Source: CAWEEP01 sp963808125 (lineage in GTDB: Bacteria > Chloroflexota > Dormibacteria > Aeolococcales > Aeolococcaceae). Taken from it: a DNA stretch of 16,210 bases. Made by a program: the position numbers and the translations under genes. The stretch lies in the NCBI GenBank assembly GCA_963808125.1, contig CAWEEP010000022.1, positions 1 to 16,210 of the forward strand, written 5' to 3'. The notes beneath the pieces were generated by a model. It was given only the letters and a program-made list of their open reading frames with translations. It was not told the DNA's origin and searched no databases. Shown here one piece after another: positions 1-6,703 of the stretch (positions are counted from its first letter, which is position 1; every line of letters starts with the position of its first letter).

Positions 1-8
1 CACTAGAT

Positions 9-461
9 GTGCGCACGGTGACTGCCCTTGGCGCCGGGGAGGAGGAGCGACGTGTCGTCTTCGAACGCGAGGTGCTCCCAAAGGCTGACGACCTCTACTC
101 GCTGGCGCTCGCCATCGTCGGCGACAGAGGGGAGGCCGAGGACGCGGTTCAGGAGACGATGATCTCGGCCTGGCGGTCCTGGGCGTCGCTCCGCGAGCCC
201 CAGAAGCGGTCGGCGTGGCTGACGCGCATCTGTATCAACCATTCGATCCACCGGCGCCGGCTCCTTCGCCGAAGGGTTTTCTGGCCCCATCAGCGCTGGG
301 AGGCGGAAGAGCGGCTACCCGCCTTCGTAGAGGGACGGCTCATCGATGTGCACCGGGCATTTCAAACCTTATCGCCCTCACAGCGAGCCCTCTTCGTCCT
401 CCACCACTGCGATGGTTTCACCCTCGAGGAGTGCGCCGCGGCCCTCGGGTGCCGACCTGGC
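9..461 (+). pseudogene. ECF sigma-70 factor, 3' end disrupted
   Basis: This is an extracytoplasmic-function RNA polymerase sigma factor, which would direct RNA polymerase to a small regulon. Region 2 is clear (LYSLALAIVGDRGEAEDAVQ, then AWRSW and AWLTRICINH). Region 4 begins with LSPSQRALFVLHHCDGFTLE and EECAAALGCRPG. At about 461, where the family continues with TVKSRL and the recognition helix, similarity stops; the frame runs on as unrelated residues to a stop at 602. The frame is also open to the left edge, so GTG at 9 may not be the true start. IS1380-type transposase remnants lie directly downstream on the opposite strand, which suggests an insertion. A short VRSR stretch in another frame at 1199-1210 may be the displaced region 4.2. 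The gene is probably non-functional. Confidence 0.75.
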
Positions 462-1196
462 GGGAAATATGATCCAGTTGCGGATTCACAATCTGCCTTG
501 GCTGTTGCCGGTCGTGCAGGATGTCGCCGGTGCCGGCTCCGGTGGGGTTGGCGGCACCGACCGCGAGCAGGGGGTGATACCCCCGGGTCTTGGTGTACGT
601 GAACTTCGAGCCGCCCTGCTTCTGGATCCCGTACGTCTCGCAGATGGTGGAGTCGATATCGAAGGTGAAGGGCGTATCGCCCGGCCCTGCACCGGCCTTC
701 CAGGCGCGGGCCAGCAGCTCACCGCTGACGGCGTCCAGTTGACGAGCGTGCCCCCAGGTGAAGGCACGCAGGAAGGTGCCGATGGTGGACGGTGCCGCGA
801 CCCACTGGCCGATCACCGACTCGGTGGCGCCGGAGCGCAGGAGGTCGACATCATCGATGCACTCCGCCCCGGCCAGAAGAGCCGAGATCGGCGTCATCGC
901 CTTGAGGTCGGCATGGGCGGCGCCGGGGGCGCCGTGGCCGAGGTGGAGCCGATCCCGAATGAGCTTCCTCACCTCGAGCCGAGCCGCCAGCTGCGAGCTC
1001 AGGACCAGCCGGCGTGGGCCACCAGGTTGCGGTCATCGAAGGTGATGTCGAGGTGGCGCGGCGTGTGAGAGACTTGCACCTGACAGGTGACCCCCTGCTG
1101 AGACGTTGGCTTTGATCAATTCCATTGTCCCAGTTGGATTGGTCGCCTGTCTTTGCGTCCGGACACTCACCTCATCTGTGGATCCGGGCTTATATC
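462..1196 (-). mobile_element. IS1380-type insertion sequence remnant (limits approximate)
   Basis: The limits are inferred. The left limit is where sigma factor homology stops. The right limit is just before a possible continuation of sigma region 4.2 (VRSR at 1199-1210). The interval holds the N-terminal part of an IS1380-family transposase on the minus strand. At about 735 bases it is less than half the usual length of about 1.6 kb for this family, so an internal or terminal deletion is likely. I could not identify convincing terminal inverted repeats or a target duplication. Confidence 0.45.
508..1079 (-). pseudogene. IS1380 family transposase, N-terminal fragment with frameshift
   Basis: A DDE transposase remnant. 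Reading leftwards from a GTG at 1079, the protein starts VQVSHTPRHLDITFDDRNLV, a typical IS1380 N-terminus. A one-base loss near 1009-1012 then shifts the frame. It continues as LVLSSQLAARLEVRKLIRDR, passes a region rich in conserved IS1380 residues (AMTPISALLAGAECIDDVDL), and reaches the first catalytic aspartate region FDIDSTICE and KTRGYHPLLAV. After GDILHDR (ending near 508) similarity is lost, so the later catalytic residues and C-terminus are missing. It cannot encode an active transposase. Confidence 0.8.
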
Positions 1197-1367
1197 ACGT
1201 GCGGTCGAGGCGCCTCCACAGCTCGCCACGACACCGTGCCGCCGACGTTGGTCCGGCTTCTTTCACCCGGGCCGGTGCTCCGCGACGACAGTCGCCGGGC
1301 GTGAGCTGCCCTGGGCTCGCCCGCCCACGCATGGCGTTCTCGGGGAGGCCGGTCCGGCGGCTGTCCG

Positions 1368-1946
1368 CTACGCCTCTTCCACGAGGCCCATGGCGATGTC
1401 CATCGCCGCCGCTCGCATCTGCTCGGCGGTCATCTCGATGCCGAGACCGGGGAGGGCACCCGCCATCGGCGCGACGTTGCCGAGGTAGACGGCAACCAGG
1501 GCCAGCAGCGAGCGCACCTGCTGGCGCGCGTCGGCATGCGGATCGACCACCGCGGTGAAGAGGGCGAGCATCCGCGGTTGGGTCCGGTCGCCCTCCGCGC
1601 GGTGATGGCGCATGGCGGGCTGGTTCTCCTGCATGAATCGGATCCACCGGCTCCACGGACCCTGGAGGAGGGCGGCGATCCGCCGGAGGATCTCCTGGCG
1701 GGTCTCGGCGCTCCGGGGCTGCGACTGACCCCAGGCGACGAGCTCGTCGACCGGCGCGAGCAGGCTCTCCATGATCCCGGCCAGGAGAGCCTCCTTGGAG
1801 GCGAAGTGGTAGTACAGGGAGGCCTTCTTGATGCCGAGACGCTCGGCGATCTCTCGCAGCGATGTGTTGTCGTAGCCGTGCTCGGTGAAGAGCTCCAGGG
1901 CGACCTCGATGGCGCGCTGCCGGGTGTCGGTGCGGCGGGGGCTCAT
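1368..1946 (-). CDS. TetR/AcrR family transcriptional regulator
   Basis: A 192-residue one-component repressor-type regulator. The N-terminal helix-turn-helix is canonical: residues 10-24 form helix 1 (QRAIEVALELFTEHG), and residues 28-48 hold TSLREIAERLGIKKASLYYH followed by FASKEALL. The remaining helical part (about 60-190) is the variable ligand-binding and dimerisation domain and does not reveal the ligand. The gene is divergent from the ABC exporter operon starting at 2149, with about 200 bases between. This is the usual arrangement for a TetR protein that represses an efflux pump and is released by its substrate. That regulatory link is inferred from context. The start at 1946 gives a normal family N-terminus. 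Confidence 0.9.
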   Translation of the reverse strand: MSPRRTDTRQRAIEVALELFTEHGYDNTSLREIAERLGIKKASLYYHFASKEALLAGIMESLLAPVDELVAWGQSQPRSAETRQEILRRIAALLQGPWSRWIRFMQENQPAMRHHRAEGDRTQPRMLALFTAVVDPHADARQQVRSLLALVAVYLGNVAPMAGALPGLGIEMTAEQMRAAAMDIAMGLVEEA

Positions 1947-1979
1947 CGCGGGCCCATCCTACCGCGTTATGGTCCGGGT

Positions 1980-2022
1980 AACCTACTTGACGGCAGGTTG
2001 TCGATCGCTGAAGCTTGCAGCG
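1980..2022. promoter_or_regulatory. Candidate operator palindromes between tetR and the ABC operon
   Basis: Two short inverted repeats lie in the divergent intergenic region. AACCT (1980-1984) pairs with AGGTT (1995-1999) across 10 bases, and CGCTG (2006-2010) pairs with CAGCG (2018-2022) across 7 bases. A TTGACG hexamer at 1987-1992 falls within the first palindrome, but I see no convincing -10 partner. Either palindrome could bind the TetR protein. The arms are short, so chance is not excluded. Confidence 0.3.
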
Positions 2023-2062
2023 ACAGTTTACCAACCGGGCGACAGGGAGAGGAGAACCAGAG

Positions 2063-2152
2063 ATGATTGTGACGCCGGCAGCCCACCCCTCCCGCCGCCC
2101 ACCGGCCTCCGCCGCGCGCGACTTGGCCGACGGCGTACCTTCGCTGCCATGA
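2063..2152 (+). CDS. Small upstream ORF, possible leader peptide of the ABC operon
   Basis: A 29-codon ORF starting MIVTPAAHPSRR and ending DGVPSLP. A purine-rich Shine-Dalgarno-like stretch (GGGAGAGGAGAA, 2045-2056) sits just upstream of its ATG. Its TGA (2150-2152) overlaps the ATG of the ABC ATPase (2149-2151) in an ATGA arrangement. The ATPase start has no visible Shine-Dalgarno of its own (the bases before it read CTTCGCTGCC), so translation by coupling to this ORF is plausible. The peptide matches nothing I recognise. It may serve only to deliver ribosomes, or may be chance. Confidence 0.35.
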   Translation: MIVTPAAHPSRRPPASAARDLADGVPSLP

Positions 2153-3117
2153 CCGCTCCCGCCATCTCGGCTGACCATCTGGCCCGCTCCTTCGGCTCCA
2201 CCCACGCCCTGGTGGACGTCAGCCTCGCCGTGCCGGCGGGGAGCGTCTGTGCCCTGCTGGGTCGAAACGGCGCCGGCAAGACGACGACGGTGCGCATCCT
2301 GACGACCCTCCTCGACGCCGACAGCGGCCAGGCCGAGGTCGCGGGGTTCGACGTGGCCACGCAGGCGAACGAAGTCAGGGGCAAGATCGGGGTCACCGGG
2401 CAGACGGCGACGATGGACGAGTTGCTGACGGGGGCGGAGAACCTGGAGACGATCGGGCGCTTCTGCCACCTCGGGGCGGCCGCCTCGCGACGCCGGGCGG
2501 AGACGCTGCTGGAGCAGTTCGACCTCGTCGACGCTCGCAGGCAGCTGGTGAAGCGCTACTCGGGCGGCATGCGGCGGCGCCTCGACCTTGCCGCCAGCCT
2601 GATCCACGAGCCGGAGGTGCTCTTCCTCGACGAGCCGACGACGGGACTCGACCCGGTCGGCCGCGGCGAGATGTGGACCTCGATCCGCACCCTGGTCACC
2701 GGGGGCACGACCGTGCTCCTGACGACGCAGTACCTGGACGAGGCCGACCGGCTCGCCGACTCCATCGTCGTCATGGACCGCGGCCTGGTCGTGGCTCGGG
2801 GGACCCCGGAACAGCTGAAGGCGTCCATCGGACGGCCCTTCGTGAAGAGTCACGCTCGCCACTGCGGATGCGGCCACCTTGAAGCAGGTCAGCGATCTCC
2901 TCGGCGAGGAGGCGGAGGTCAGTGGACGGTCGGTGAGCGCCCCAGCTCCCGACGGTCTGACGAGCCTCGGCGACGTCGTGGCGCAGCTCCGCCGGATGGA
3001 CGTTCCCGTCCACGAGGTCGGCCTGGAGTATCCGAGCCTCGACGAGGTCTTCAGCACCGTCACCGACCACTCGGGCGTCACGAGACGCCCGGCGGCGGAT
3101 GCGGGGGTGAGGCATGA
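2149..3117 (+). CDS. ABC transporter ATP-binding protein, DrrA-like (frameshifted in this sequence)
   Basis: The ATPase subunit of a daunorubicin-resistance-type ABC exporter; it hydrolyses ATP to drive the membrane partner encoded next. Walker A is GRNGAGKTT (residues 38-46), Q-loop Q85, signature SGGMR (138-142), Walker B EVLFLDEP (156-163) and D-loop GLDP (166-169). The H-loop position reads TTQYLDEAD, with Gln for His, as is common in DrrA-type proteins. After residue 232 (near 2844) the frame breaks. The family C-terminus continues one base on as RVTLADAATLKQVSDLLGEE and ends near EYPSLDEVFSTVTDHSG. This frame has no nearby stop, so a second shift, probably in the G run at 3103-3107, would restore a TGA at 3115-3117 overlapping the permease ATG. 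Two compensating indels suggest sequence errors rather than a dead gene. Confidence 0.85.
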   Translation: MTAPAISADHLARSFGSTHALVDVSLAVPAGSVCALLGRNGAGKTTTVRILTTLLDADSGQAEVAGFDVATQANEVRGKIGVTGQTATMDELLTGAENLETIGRFCHLGAAASRRRAETLLEQFDLVDARRQLVKRYSGGMRRRLDLAASLIHEPEVLFLDEPTTGLDPVGRGEMWTSIRTLVTGGTTVLLTTQYLDEADRLADSIVVMDRGLVVARGTPEQLKASIGRPFVKSHARHCGCGHLEAGQRSPRRGGGGQWTVGERPSSRRSDEPRRRRGAAPPDGRSRPRGRPGVSEPRRGLQHRHRPLGRHETPGGGCGGEA

Positions 3118-3935
3118 GCCAGACAGCCGTCGTGGTCGAGCGCAGGTTCCAGCAGGGGCTGCTCGACGCCTACACCGCCACGCGGCGGTTCCTTATCCGG
3201 GGCAAGCGCCAGCCCGACGTCATCTTCGGCAGCCTGCTGACCCCGGTCATCTTCGTCGTCCTGTTCGGCTACGTCTTCGGCAGCTCCATCAGCGTGCCGG
3301 GAGGCAACTACCGAGCCTTCCTCATGCCCGGACTCTTCGCCATGTCGGTGCTGTTCAGCGCGGCCAACGTCGCCGTCGCCGTGGCCACGGACATGAGCGA
3401 GGGCGTCGTCGACCGTTTCAAGACATTGCCGATCGCTCGCTCGGCCATCGTCATTGGCCGCTCGCTCTCCACCCTCATCCTGGGGATCCCCGTCTTGGTG
3501 GTGATGATCGCGTGCGGCCTGGCAGTCGGCTGGCGCGCCGACAACGGACTGGGCAACGCCGTGCTCGCCTTCCTCCTCTTCGAGCTGTTCGGCTTCGCCA
3601 TCGGCTGGCTGGGCGTCCTCGTCGGGCTCCTGGCGGGATCCGCGCAGGCCGCCGACGTCATCATCAACATCCCCATCTTCCTCATGGGCTTCATCTCGAG
3701 TGTCTTCGTCGATCCGGCGAAGATGCCCGTCTGGCTGCGCGTGGTCGCCTACTGGAATCCCATGTCGGCCCTGGTGGGGGCGGGCCGTCAGCTCTTCGGC
3801 AACAACTTCGGGCCGCCGCCGTCAGGGGTCTGGTCGCTGGAGCATCCGGTCATCACCACCGTCGGCCTGGGGCTGATCATCATCTTCGTCGTGGCCCCGA
3901 TCTGCGTGCATCTCTACAGCAGACGCTCGCGCTGA
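3114..3935 (+). CDS. ABC-2 type transporter permease, DrrB-like
   Basis: A 273-residue integral membrane subunit that pairs with the preceding ATPase to export a hydrophobic compound, probably a drug or lipid-like molecule. The substrate cannot be read from sequence. It has the ABC-2 layout of six membrane segments: LLTPVIFVVLFGYVFGS near residues 42-58, FLMPGLFAMSVLFSAANVAV near 70-90, then segments around 120-140, 150-180, 185-200 and 240-265. The cytosolic EGVVDRFKTLPIARSA element and the NPMSALVGAGRQLFG motif before the last helix are typical of DrrB-like permeases. Its ATG overlaps the probable end of the ATPase gene, indicating co-translation. Confidence 0.92.
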   Translation: MSQTAVVVERRFQQGLLDAYTATRRFLIRGKRQPDVIFGSLLTPVIFVVLFGYVFGSSISVPGGNYRAFLMPGLFAMSVLFSAANVAVAVATDMSEGVVDRFKTLPIARSAIVIGRSLSTLILGIPVLVVMIACGLAVGWRADNGLGNAVLAFLLFELFGFAIGWLGVLVGLLAGSAQAADVIINIPIFLMGFISSVFVDPAKMPVWLRVVAYWNPMSALVGAGRQLFGNNFGPPPSGVWSLEHPVITTVGLGLIIIFVVAPICVHLYSRRSR

Positions 3936-4168
3936 GGGTTCCACCGGGTGGGGGAGGGGCACCGTCGTGGAGATGCGGACTCACGCCGGCTGCCCACCCT
4001 CAGGATCGGTACGCGAGTGCTCGGCCACGACCTGCGGTGACGTCGCGTCCGGCACGCACCCGATCTGGATCCGGGCGCCGGGCTCGGCTCCGACCGGTGA
4101 GGAGCGGGGAGTGCGAGGCGGCGGGAGAGGCGCCGAAGACCGTTCGAGAAACCACGCTGAAGGTTCCA
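3936..4168. other. Convergent intergenic region
   Basis: The region between the ABC operon and the convergent minus-strand cassette. I see no supported gene. An 8-base inverted repeat (CCGAAGAC at 4133-4140, GTCTTCGG at 4172-4179) reaches into the 3' end of the DUF1059-like gene. It could fold in the transcript, but the 31-base loop and lack of a T run make it a weak terminator candidate. Confidence 0.4.
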
Positions 4169-4411
4169 TCAGTCTTCGGGAAGAGCGGCAAAGTCCTTCT
4201 TGGTCTTCGTATACCACCCCATTCCGGCCAGGGGATGCTTCCACCTATCCTTCATGCTCTTCAGGGCAGCTCCGTGCGTCTCATCACCGCCCGCGACCAT
4301 CTCTCTCAGATGCTTGTCTTGCGCCTTGATGACCTCGTCAGCCTTGTCGCCGCGGAATGGGGCATCACACGGTCCACCCATTTGCTTGCATGTCATCGTC
4401 TTCATGCTCAT
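4169..4411 (-). CDS. Small DUF1059-like protein
   Basis: An 80-residue soluble protein of unknown function. It resembles small proteins beginning MKTMTCKQLGG that are, as I recall, annotated DUF1059. Visible features are two cysteines in TCKQMGGPCD, a charged helical middle (ADEVIKAQDKHLREM), and an aromatic and acidic end (MGWYTKTKKDFAALPED). Its ATG overlaps the corrected stop of the VOC gene (TGATG at 4409-4413), so the two are probably translationally coupled. An AGGGAG stretch precedes both ATGs: the one at 4411 is 3 bases from it, and MKTMT at 4405 is 9 bases away and at least as plausible. The family name is from memory and less certain than the gene call. Confidence 0.7.
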   Translation of the reverse strand: MSMKTMTCKQMGGPCDAPFRGDKADEVIKAQDKHLREMVAGGDETHGAALKSMKDRWKHPLAGMGWYTKTKKDFAALPED

Positions 4412-4813
4412 CAGCTCCCTTTGGCAAGCAGCCGGAATTCGTTCCCCGACGGATCCCGAAAGGCCGCGTCAACTTCCGTACTCGCGCTCACCGGCATCGC
4501 GGATGAATTCGATCCCCTTCGCCTTGAGGGCGGCGGCCGTCGCAAAGCAATCGTCCGTGGTGAACACGAGCGTGCTCAACATGCCCTTCGCCACTGTCGC
4601 TGCGACGGCCTGCGATGTTGCCTCATCCATGGGATACCCGGGCTTCGCGAGCGTGATCGCGAGATCGGGTTGCTCGGTCGAGGCGACTGAGAGCCAGCGG
4701 TAGTCCCCGTGCTTCAGGTCCTCTCGAACCTGGAACCCGAGTTTCTCGAAGAACGACAACGCTTCGTTTTGATCGCGGACCCAGAGGGTCGTGTATCCCA
4801 CCTTAAGGCTCAT
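4411..4813 (-). CDS. VOC family (glyoxalase/bleomycin resistance-like) protein, frameshifted in this sequence
   Basis: A vicinal oxygen chelate fold protein; members include glyoxalase I, dioxygenases and antibiotic-binding proteins, and the substrate here is unknown. The protein starts MSLKVGYTTLWVRDQNEALS with FFEKLGFQV, the usual first beta-alpha unit, and continues with TLVFTTDDCFATAAALKAKG in the second repeat. The frame stops early at 4469-4471 after REYGS. One base away, the canonical end is intact: VDAAFRDPSGNEFRLLAKGS, then a stop at 4411-4413. An extra A at 4474-4475 would explain it; corrected length is about 133 residues, normal for the family. A strong Shine-Dalgarno (GGGAGGAG, 4818-4825) supports the start. 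It lies downstream of the AraC gene, a pairing common in Actinomycetota. Confidence 0.85.
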
Positions 4814-4924
4814 TGCGCTCCTCCCTGAGTGTCCTCATCGAATCGATGACTACCCCGGCGCCGCCGCAGGGTTGCGTTTAGGAGCGGACGTCCCTCTCCG
4901 AAACAGTCCTGCCGTGGCTGGTCC

Positions 4925-5365
4925 TCAGCATACCGGGGCTGCATAGTCGGCGTCTTCTCGAATCCTGCTCAGTTGCGGGCGTGCCACCGCCAGCAGGGCG
5001 CAGGGCGGAATGACGCGGCGGGCCAAGGCTGGGAGATGTCGCGCTCGATATGCCGTGGGCGATGCGCCGTGGACGCGTCGGAATGCGGTGCTGAATGAAC
5101 CGACGCTCGACAAGCCAACCAGCTCACAAACTCGTGTCACGCTGTAGTCGGTGTTGGCCAGCAGCGCGGCGGCGCGTTCCAAGCGGCGAGAGAGCAAGTA
5201 CTGATGAGGTGTTTCTCCAAACGCACGGCGGAACTGTCGGGAGAAGTGTGCCGTGGTCAAGTGCGCTGCTTGCGCGATCTGCTCAACATGGAGGGCTCGC
5301 CCATAGTCAGTGTCCATCAGGTCTTTCGCGCGCAGCAAACGACGTGTAACCACCGGCGTGAGCAT
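4925..5365 (-). CDS. AraC family transcriptional regulator (DNA-binding domain only)
   Basis: A 146-residue regulator composed almost entirely of the AraC/XylS DNA-binding domain. Both helix-turn-helices are visible: LHVEQIAQAAHLTTAHFSRQ followed by FRRAFGETPHQYL, and YSVTRVCELVGLSSVGSFST followed by AFRRVHGASPTAYR. The frame is open to 5461, but the upstream part is antisense to an IS5 transposase fragment and lacks family similarity. The ATG at 5365 (MLTPVVTRRLLRAKDLMDTD) is therefore the likely start. Short AraC proteins of this type commonly sit directly before a VOC gene, as here, and probably regulate it. The insertion remnant begins within about 30 bases of the start codon, so the native promoter may have been replaced. 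Confidence 0.88.
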   Translation of the reverse strand: MLTPVVTRRLLRAKDLMDTDYGRALHVEQIAQAAHLTTAHFSRQFRRAFGETPHQYLLSRRLERAAALLANTDYSVTRVCELVGLSSVGSFSTAFRRVHGASPTAYRARHLPALARRVIPPCALLAVARPQLSRIREDADYAAPVC

Positions 5366-5392
5366 TGGACGAGTGTAGCGCGGAGCCGAGCC

Positions 5393-5617
5393 AAGGTGGG
5401 CAAGCCGGCGCCGCCGCGAGCCACCTCGCGCTGGGTCGTGAAGCGGACCAACGCCTGGCACAACGCGTTCAAGAAGCTTGCCTGGTGCACCGAACGCCGC
5501 GGCGTGGTGGTCCGCTTCTCCGTCGCCCTGGCGAACGCCATCATCATCGTCCGCCGCCTGGTCCGCGAGGCGTGGAAACGCTACCGCTGGGACACCCGTC
5601 CGAGGCGCTGTCCGTGA
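5393..5617 (+). pseudogene. IS5 family transposase, C-terminal fragment
   Basis: About 74 residues of an IS5-group DDE transposase C-terminus. The recognisable part is SRWVVKRTNAWHNAFKKL followed by TERRGVVVRF and a helical end (ALANAIIIVRRLVREAWKRY). The RWVVxRTxAW motif carries the region of the last catalytic glutamate in this family; here that position reads K (VVKRT, usually VVERT). The N-terminal three quarters, including the first two catalytic aspartates, are absent, because the upstream sequence is the AraC gene on the opposite strand. The frame ends at TGA 5615-5617. The fragment cannot transpose. Confidence 0.75.
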
Positions 5618-6058
5618 ACGCGTCTCTATGAAGACCTATTGGCGCAACCTCTTAGGAGTGTCCCACTTCGGAGACTGATCCTCATCCCACCCGACGGCGT
5701 GGCCTGCCAAGAGGGGCAGCGGGTTGGGTTTGGCGCCCAGCGGCGCTGGGCCCACCCCCGGCAGGCGGGGGGCCCGCGCTGGCTGTCCGGGGTTCAGGGA
5801 GCAGCGTGGGGCTCGGGCTCGGCCAGACCGGTGGGGGGAGCCGGGCTCGTGGAAGCGCTCGGTCACCTCGAAGGCAGCCCGTCGCCCCCTGAGGCTGAGC
5901 CGGCGCATCGGGTCCGCGAGGTCGCCGCCGGGGCCGCTGCCCGTCCAGCCGTATCCGGCCTTCCTGGGGGTTGAGCGGCGGGTGTCACGTCTGCGCTGGT
6001 GGTCTTCCCGGGGGGCAGGGCAAGACGACGTTGCACCCTGCCGCGAAGGGAAAACGAT
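5618..6058. other. GC-rich region without a supported gene
   Basis: This holds the possible right end of the IS5-type element (roughly 5640-5680), then dense GC-rich sequence. ORFs exist on both strands but show low-complexity Pro/Arg/Gly composition and run into rnpB, so none is called. Perfect short hairpins occur, for example GCCCAGC (5735-5741) with GCTGGGC (5745-5751). No tRNA, CRISPR or riboswitch signature was found. Confidence 0.5.
6014..6042 (-). terminator. Candidate hairpin downstream of rnpB
   Basis: A 7-base perfect inverted repeat, GGCAGGG (6014-6020) with CCCTGCC (6036-6042), starts about 17 bases beyond the rnpB 3' end in its direction of transcription. There is no T run after the stem, so it may be a processing barrier or a non-canonical terminator. 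Confidence 0.3.
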
Positions 6059-6429
6059 GCAAGCCGGTCTGTAAGCCGGATTCTGTCCCCACCCGAGGTG
6101 GGGGACGGCCATCCATCTGGGATGCCGGTTGCCCGGCACCTCGTGCGGTCTGACCCGGGACATGGGACGAGCGACCCCTGGACGCCTGCGCGTCCGTCCC
6201 TGTTCGACCTTGCTCCGGGCGGGGTTTACCGGGCCGACCGGTCACCCGGCCGCCGGTGGGCTCTTACCCCACCATTTCACCGTTGCCGCGGCCACGACGA
6301 CCGCGGCTGTGTCCTTTCTGTGGCACTCTCCTTCGGGTCACCCCGACTGGACGTTATCCAGCGCCCTGCTCTGTGGAGTCCGGACTTTCCTCAGGCGGCG
6401 AACCGCCCGCGGCCGTCCGACCGGCTTGC
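6059..6429 (-). ncRNA. rnpB: RNase P RNA (bacterial type A)
   Basis: The catalytic RNA of RNase P, which removes 5' leaders from tRNA precursors. On the minus strand the 5' end GCAAGCCGGTC (6429-6419) pairs perfectly over 11 bases with the 3' end GACCGGCTTGC (6069-6059), forming helix P1. Just inside the 5' side is the hallmark CRI sequence GAGGAAAGTCCGGACTCC. GGTGAAATGGTGGGGTAAGAG and the downstream GGTAAACCCCGCCCGGAGCA stretch match the conserved core. Near the 3' end lies the universal ACAGAATCCGGCTTACAG. The length of about 370 nt is normal. A TACACT hexamer (6441-6436, minus strand) sits 6 bases upstream of the 5' end and could be the -10 element; no clear -35 is seen. Mature ends are set from P1 pairing. 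Confidence 0.96.
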
Positions 6430-6579
6430 CCGGCGAGTGTACCGCCGCCGCGCCCGGCGCACGGGCGCCCGGGGCTGTCTGGCGATCCCGCGGGACGCGC
6501 CGCAGAACCCTTCGACCGGAGCACACGCCCACATCTGCAACAGATCGGTCGCGAAGTGCGAAAACGAACATCCGTGCGC

Positions 6580-6608
6580 TTGACGCGTGCGGGGCGCCGC
6601 GGCACAAT
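6580..6608 (+). promoter_or_regulatory. Sigma-70-type promoter of the dcw cluster
   Basis: A -35 element TTGACG (6580-6585) and a -10 element CACAAT (6603-6608) are separated by exactly 17 bases. They match the consensus at 5 of 6 and 4 of 6 positions. Transcription would start near 6615, giving a leader of about 90 nt before mraZ. The putative MraZ operator begins about 10 bases after the -10 element, well placed for repression. Confidence 0.7.
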
Positions 6609-6618
6609 GGCGCCCTTA

Positions 6619-6643
6619 GTGGTGAAGAGTGGTGAGAAGTGGT
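6619..6643 (+). promoter_or_regulatory. MraZ-type operator: three GTGGT repeats at 10-base spacing
   Basis: GTGGT occurs at 6619-6623, 6629-6633 and 6639-6643, each pair separated by 5 bases, so the period is exactly one helical turn. In characterised bacteria MraZ binds direct repeats of a TGGG/GTGG-type box with 5-base spacers near the dcw promoter and autoregulates it. Here the repeats lie between the promoter and mraZ itself. Autoregulation is inferred from family knowledge. Confidence 0.7.
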
Positions 6644-6703
6644 GCAGCGTCCCATGACCCAACCCAGTCCCGGCGGCCCGCCGACGGAAGGGGTTGAGCC
6701 ACC

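Noticed and set aside
1195..3081. 628-codon minus-strand ORF across tetR and the ABC ATPase
   Set aside because: It runs through the recognised tetR gene in a different frame and antisense to the ATPase. Its composition is typical of a high-GC shadow frame and no family motif is seen.
2879..4690. 603-codon plus-strand ORF
   Set aside because: Only its first 70 or so codons are real (the ATPase C-terminus). The rest is out of frame over the permease and antisense to the VOC and DUF1059-like genes.
5636..6163. 175-codon minus-strand ORF
   Set aside because: It overlaps the 3' third of rnpB and is low-complexity Pro/Arg/Gly with no family match.
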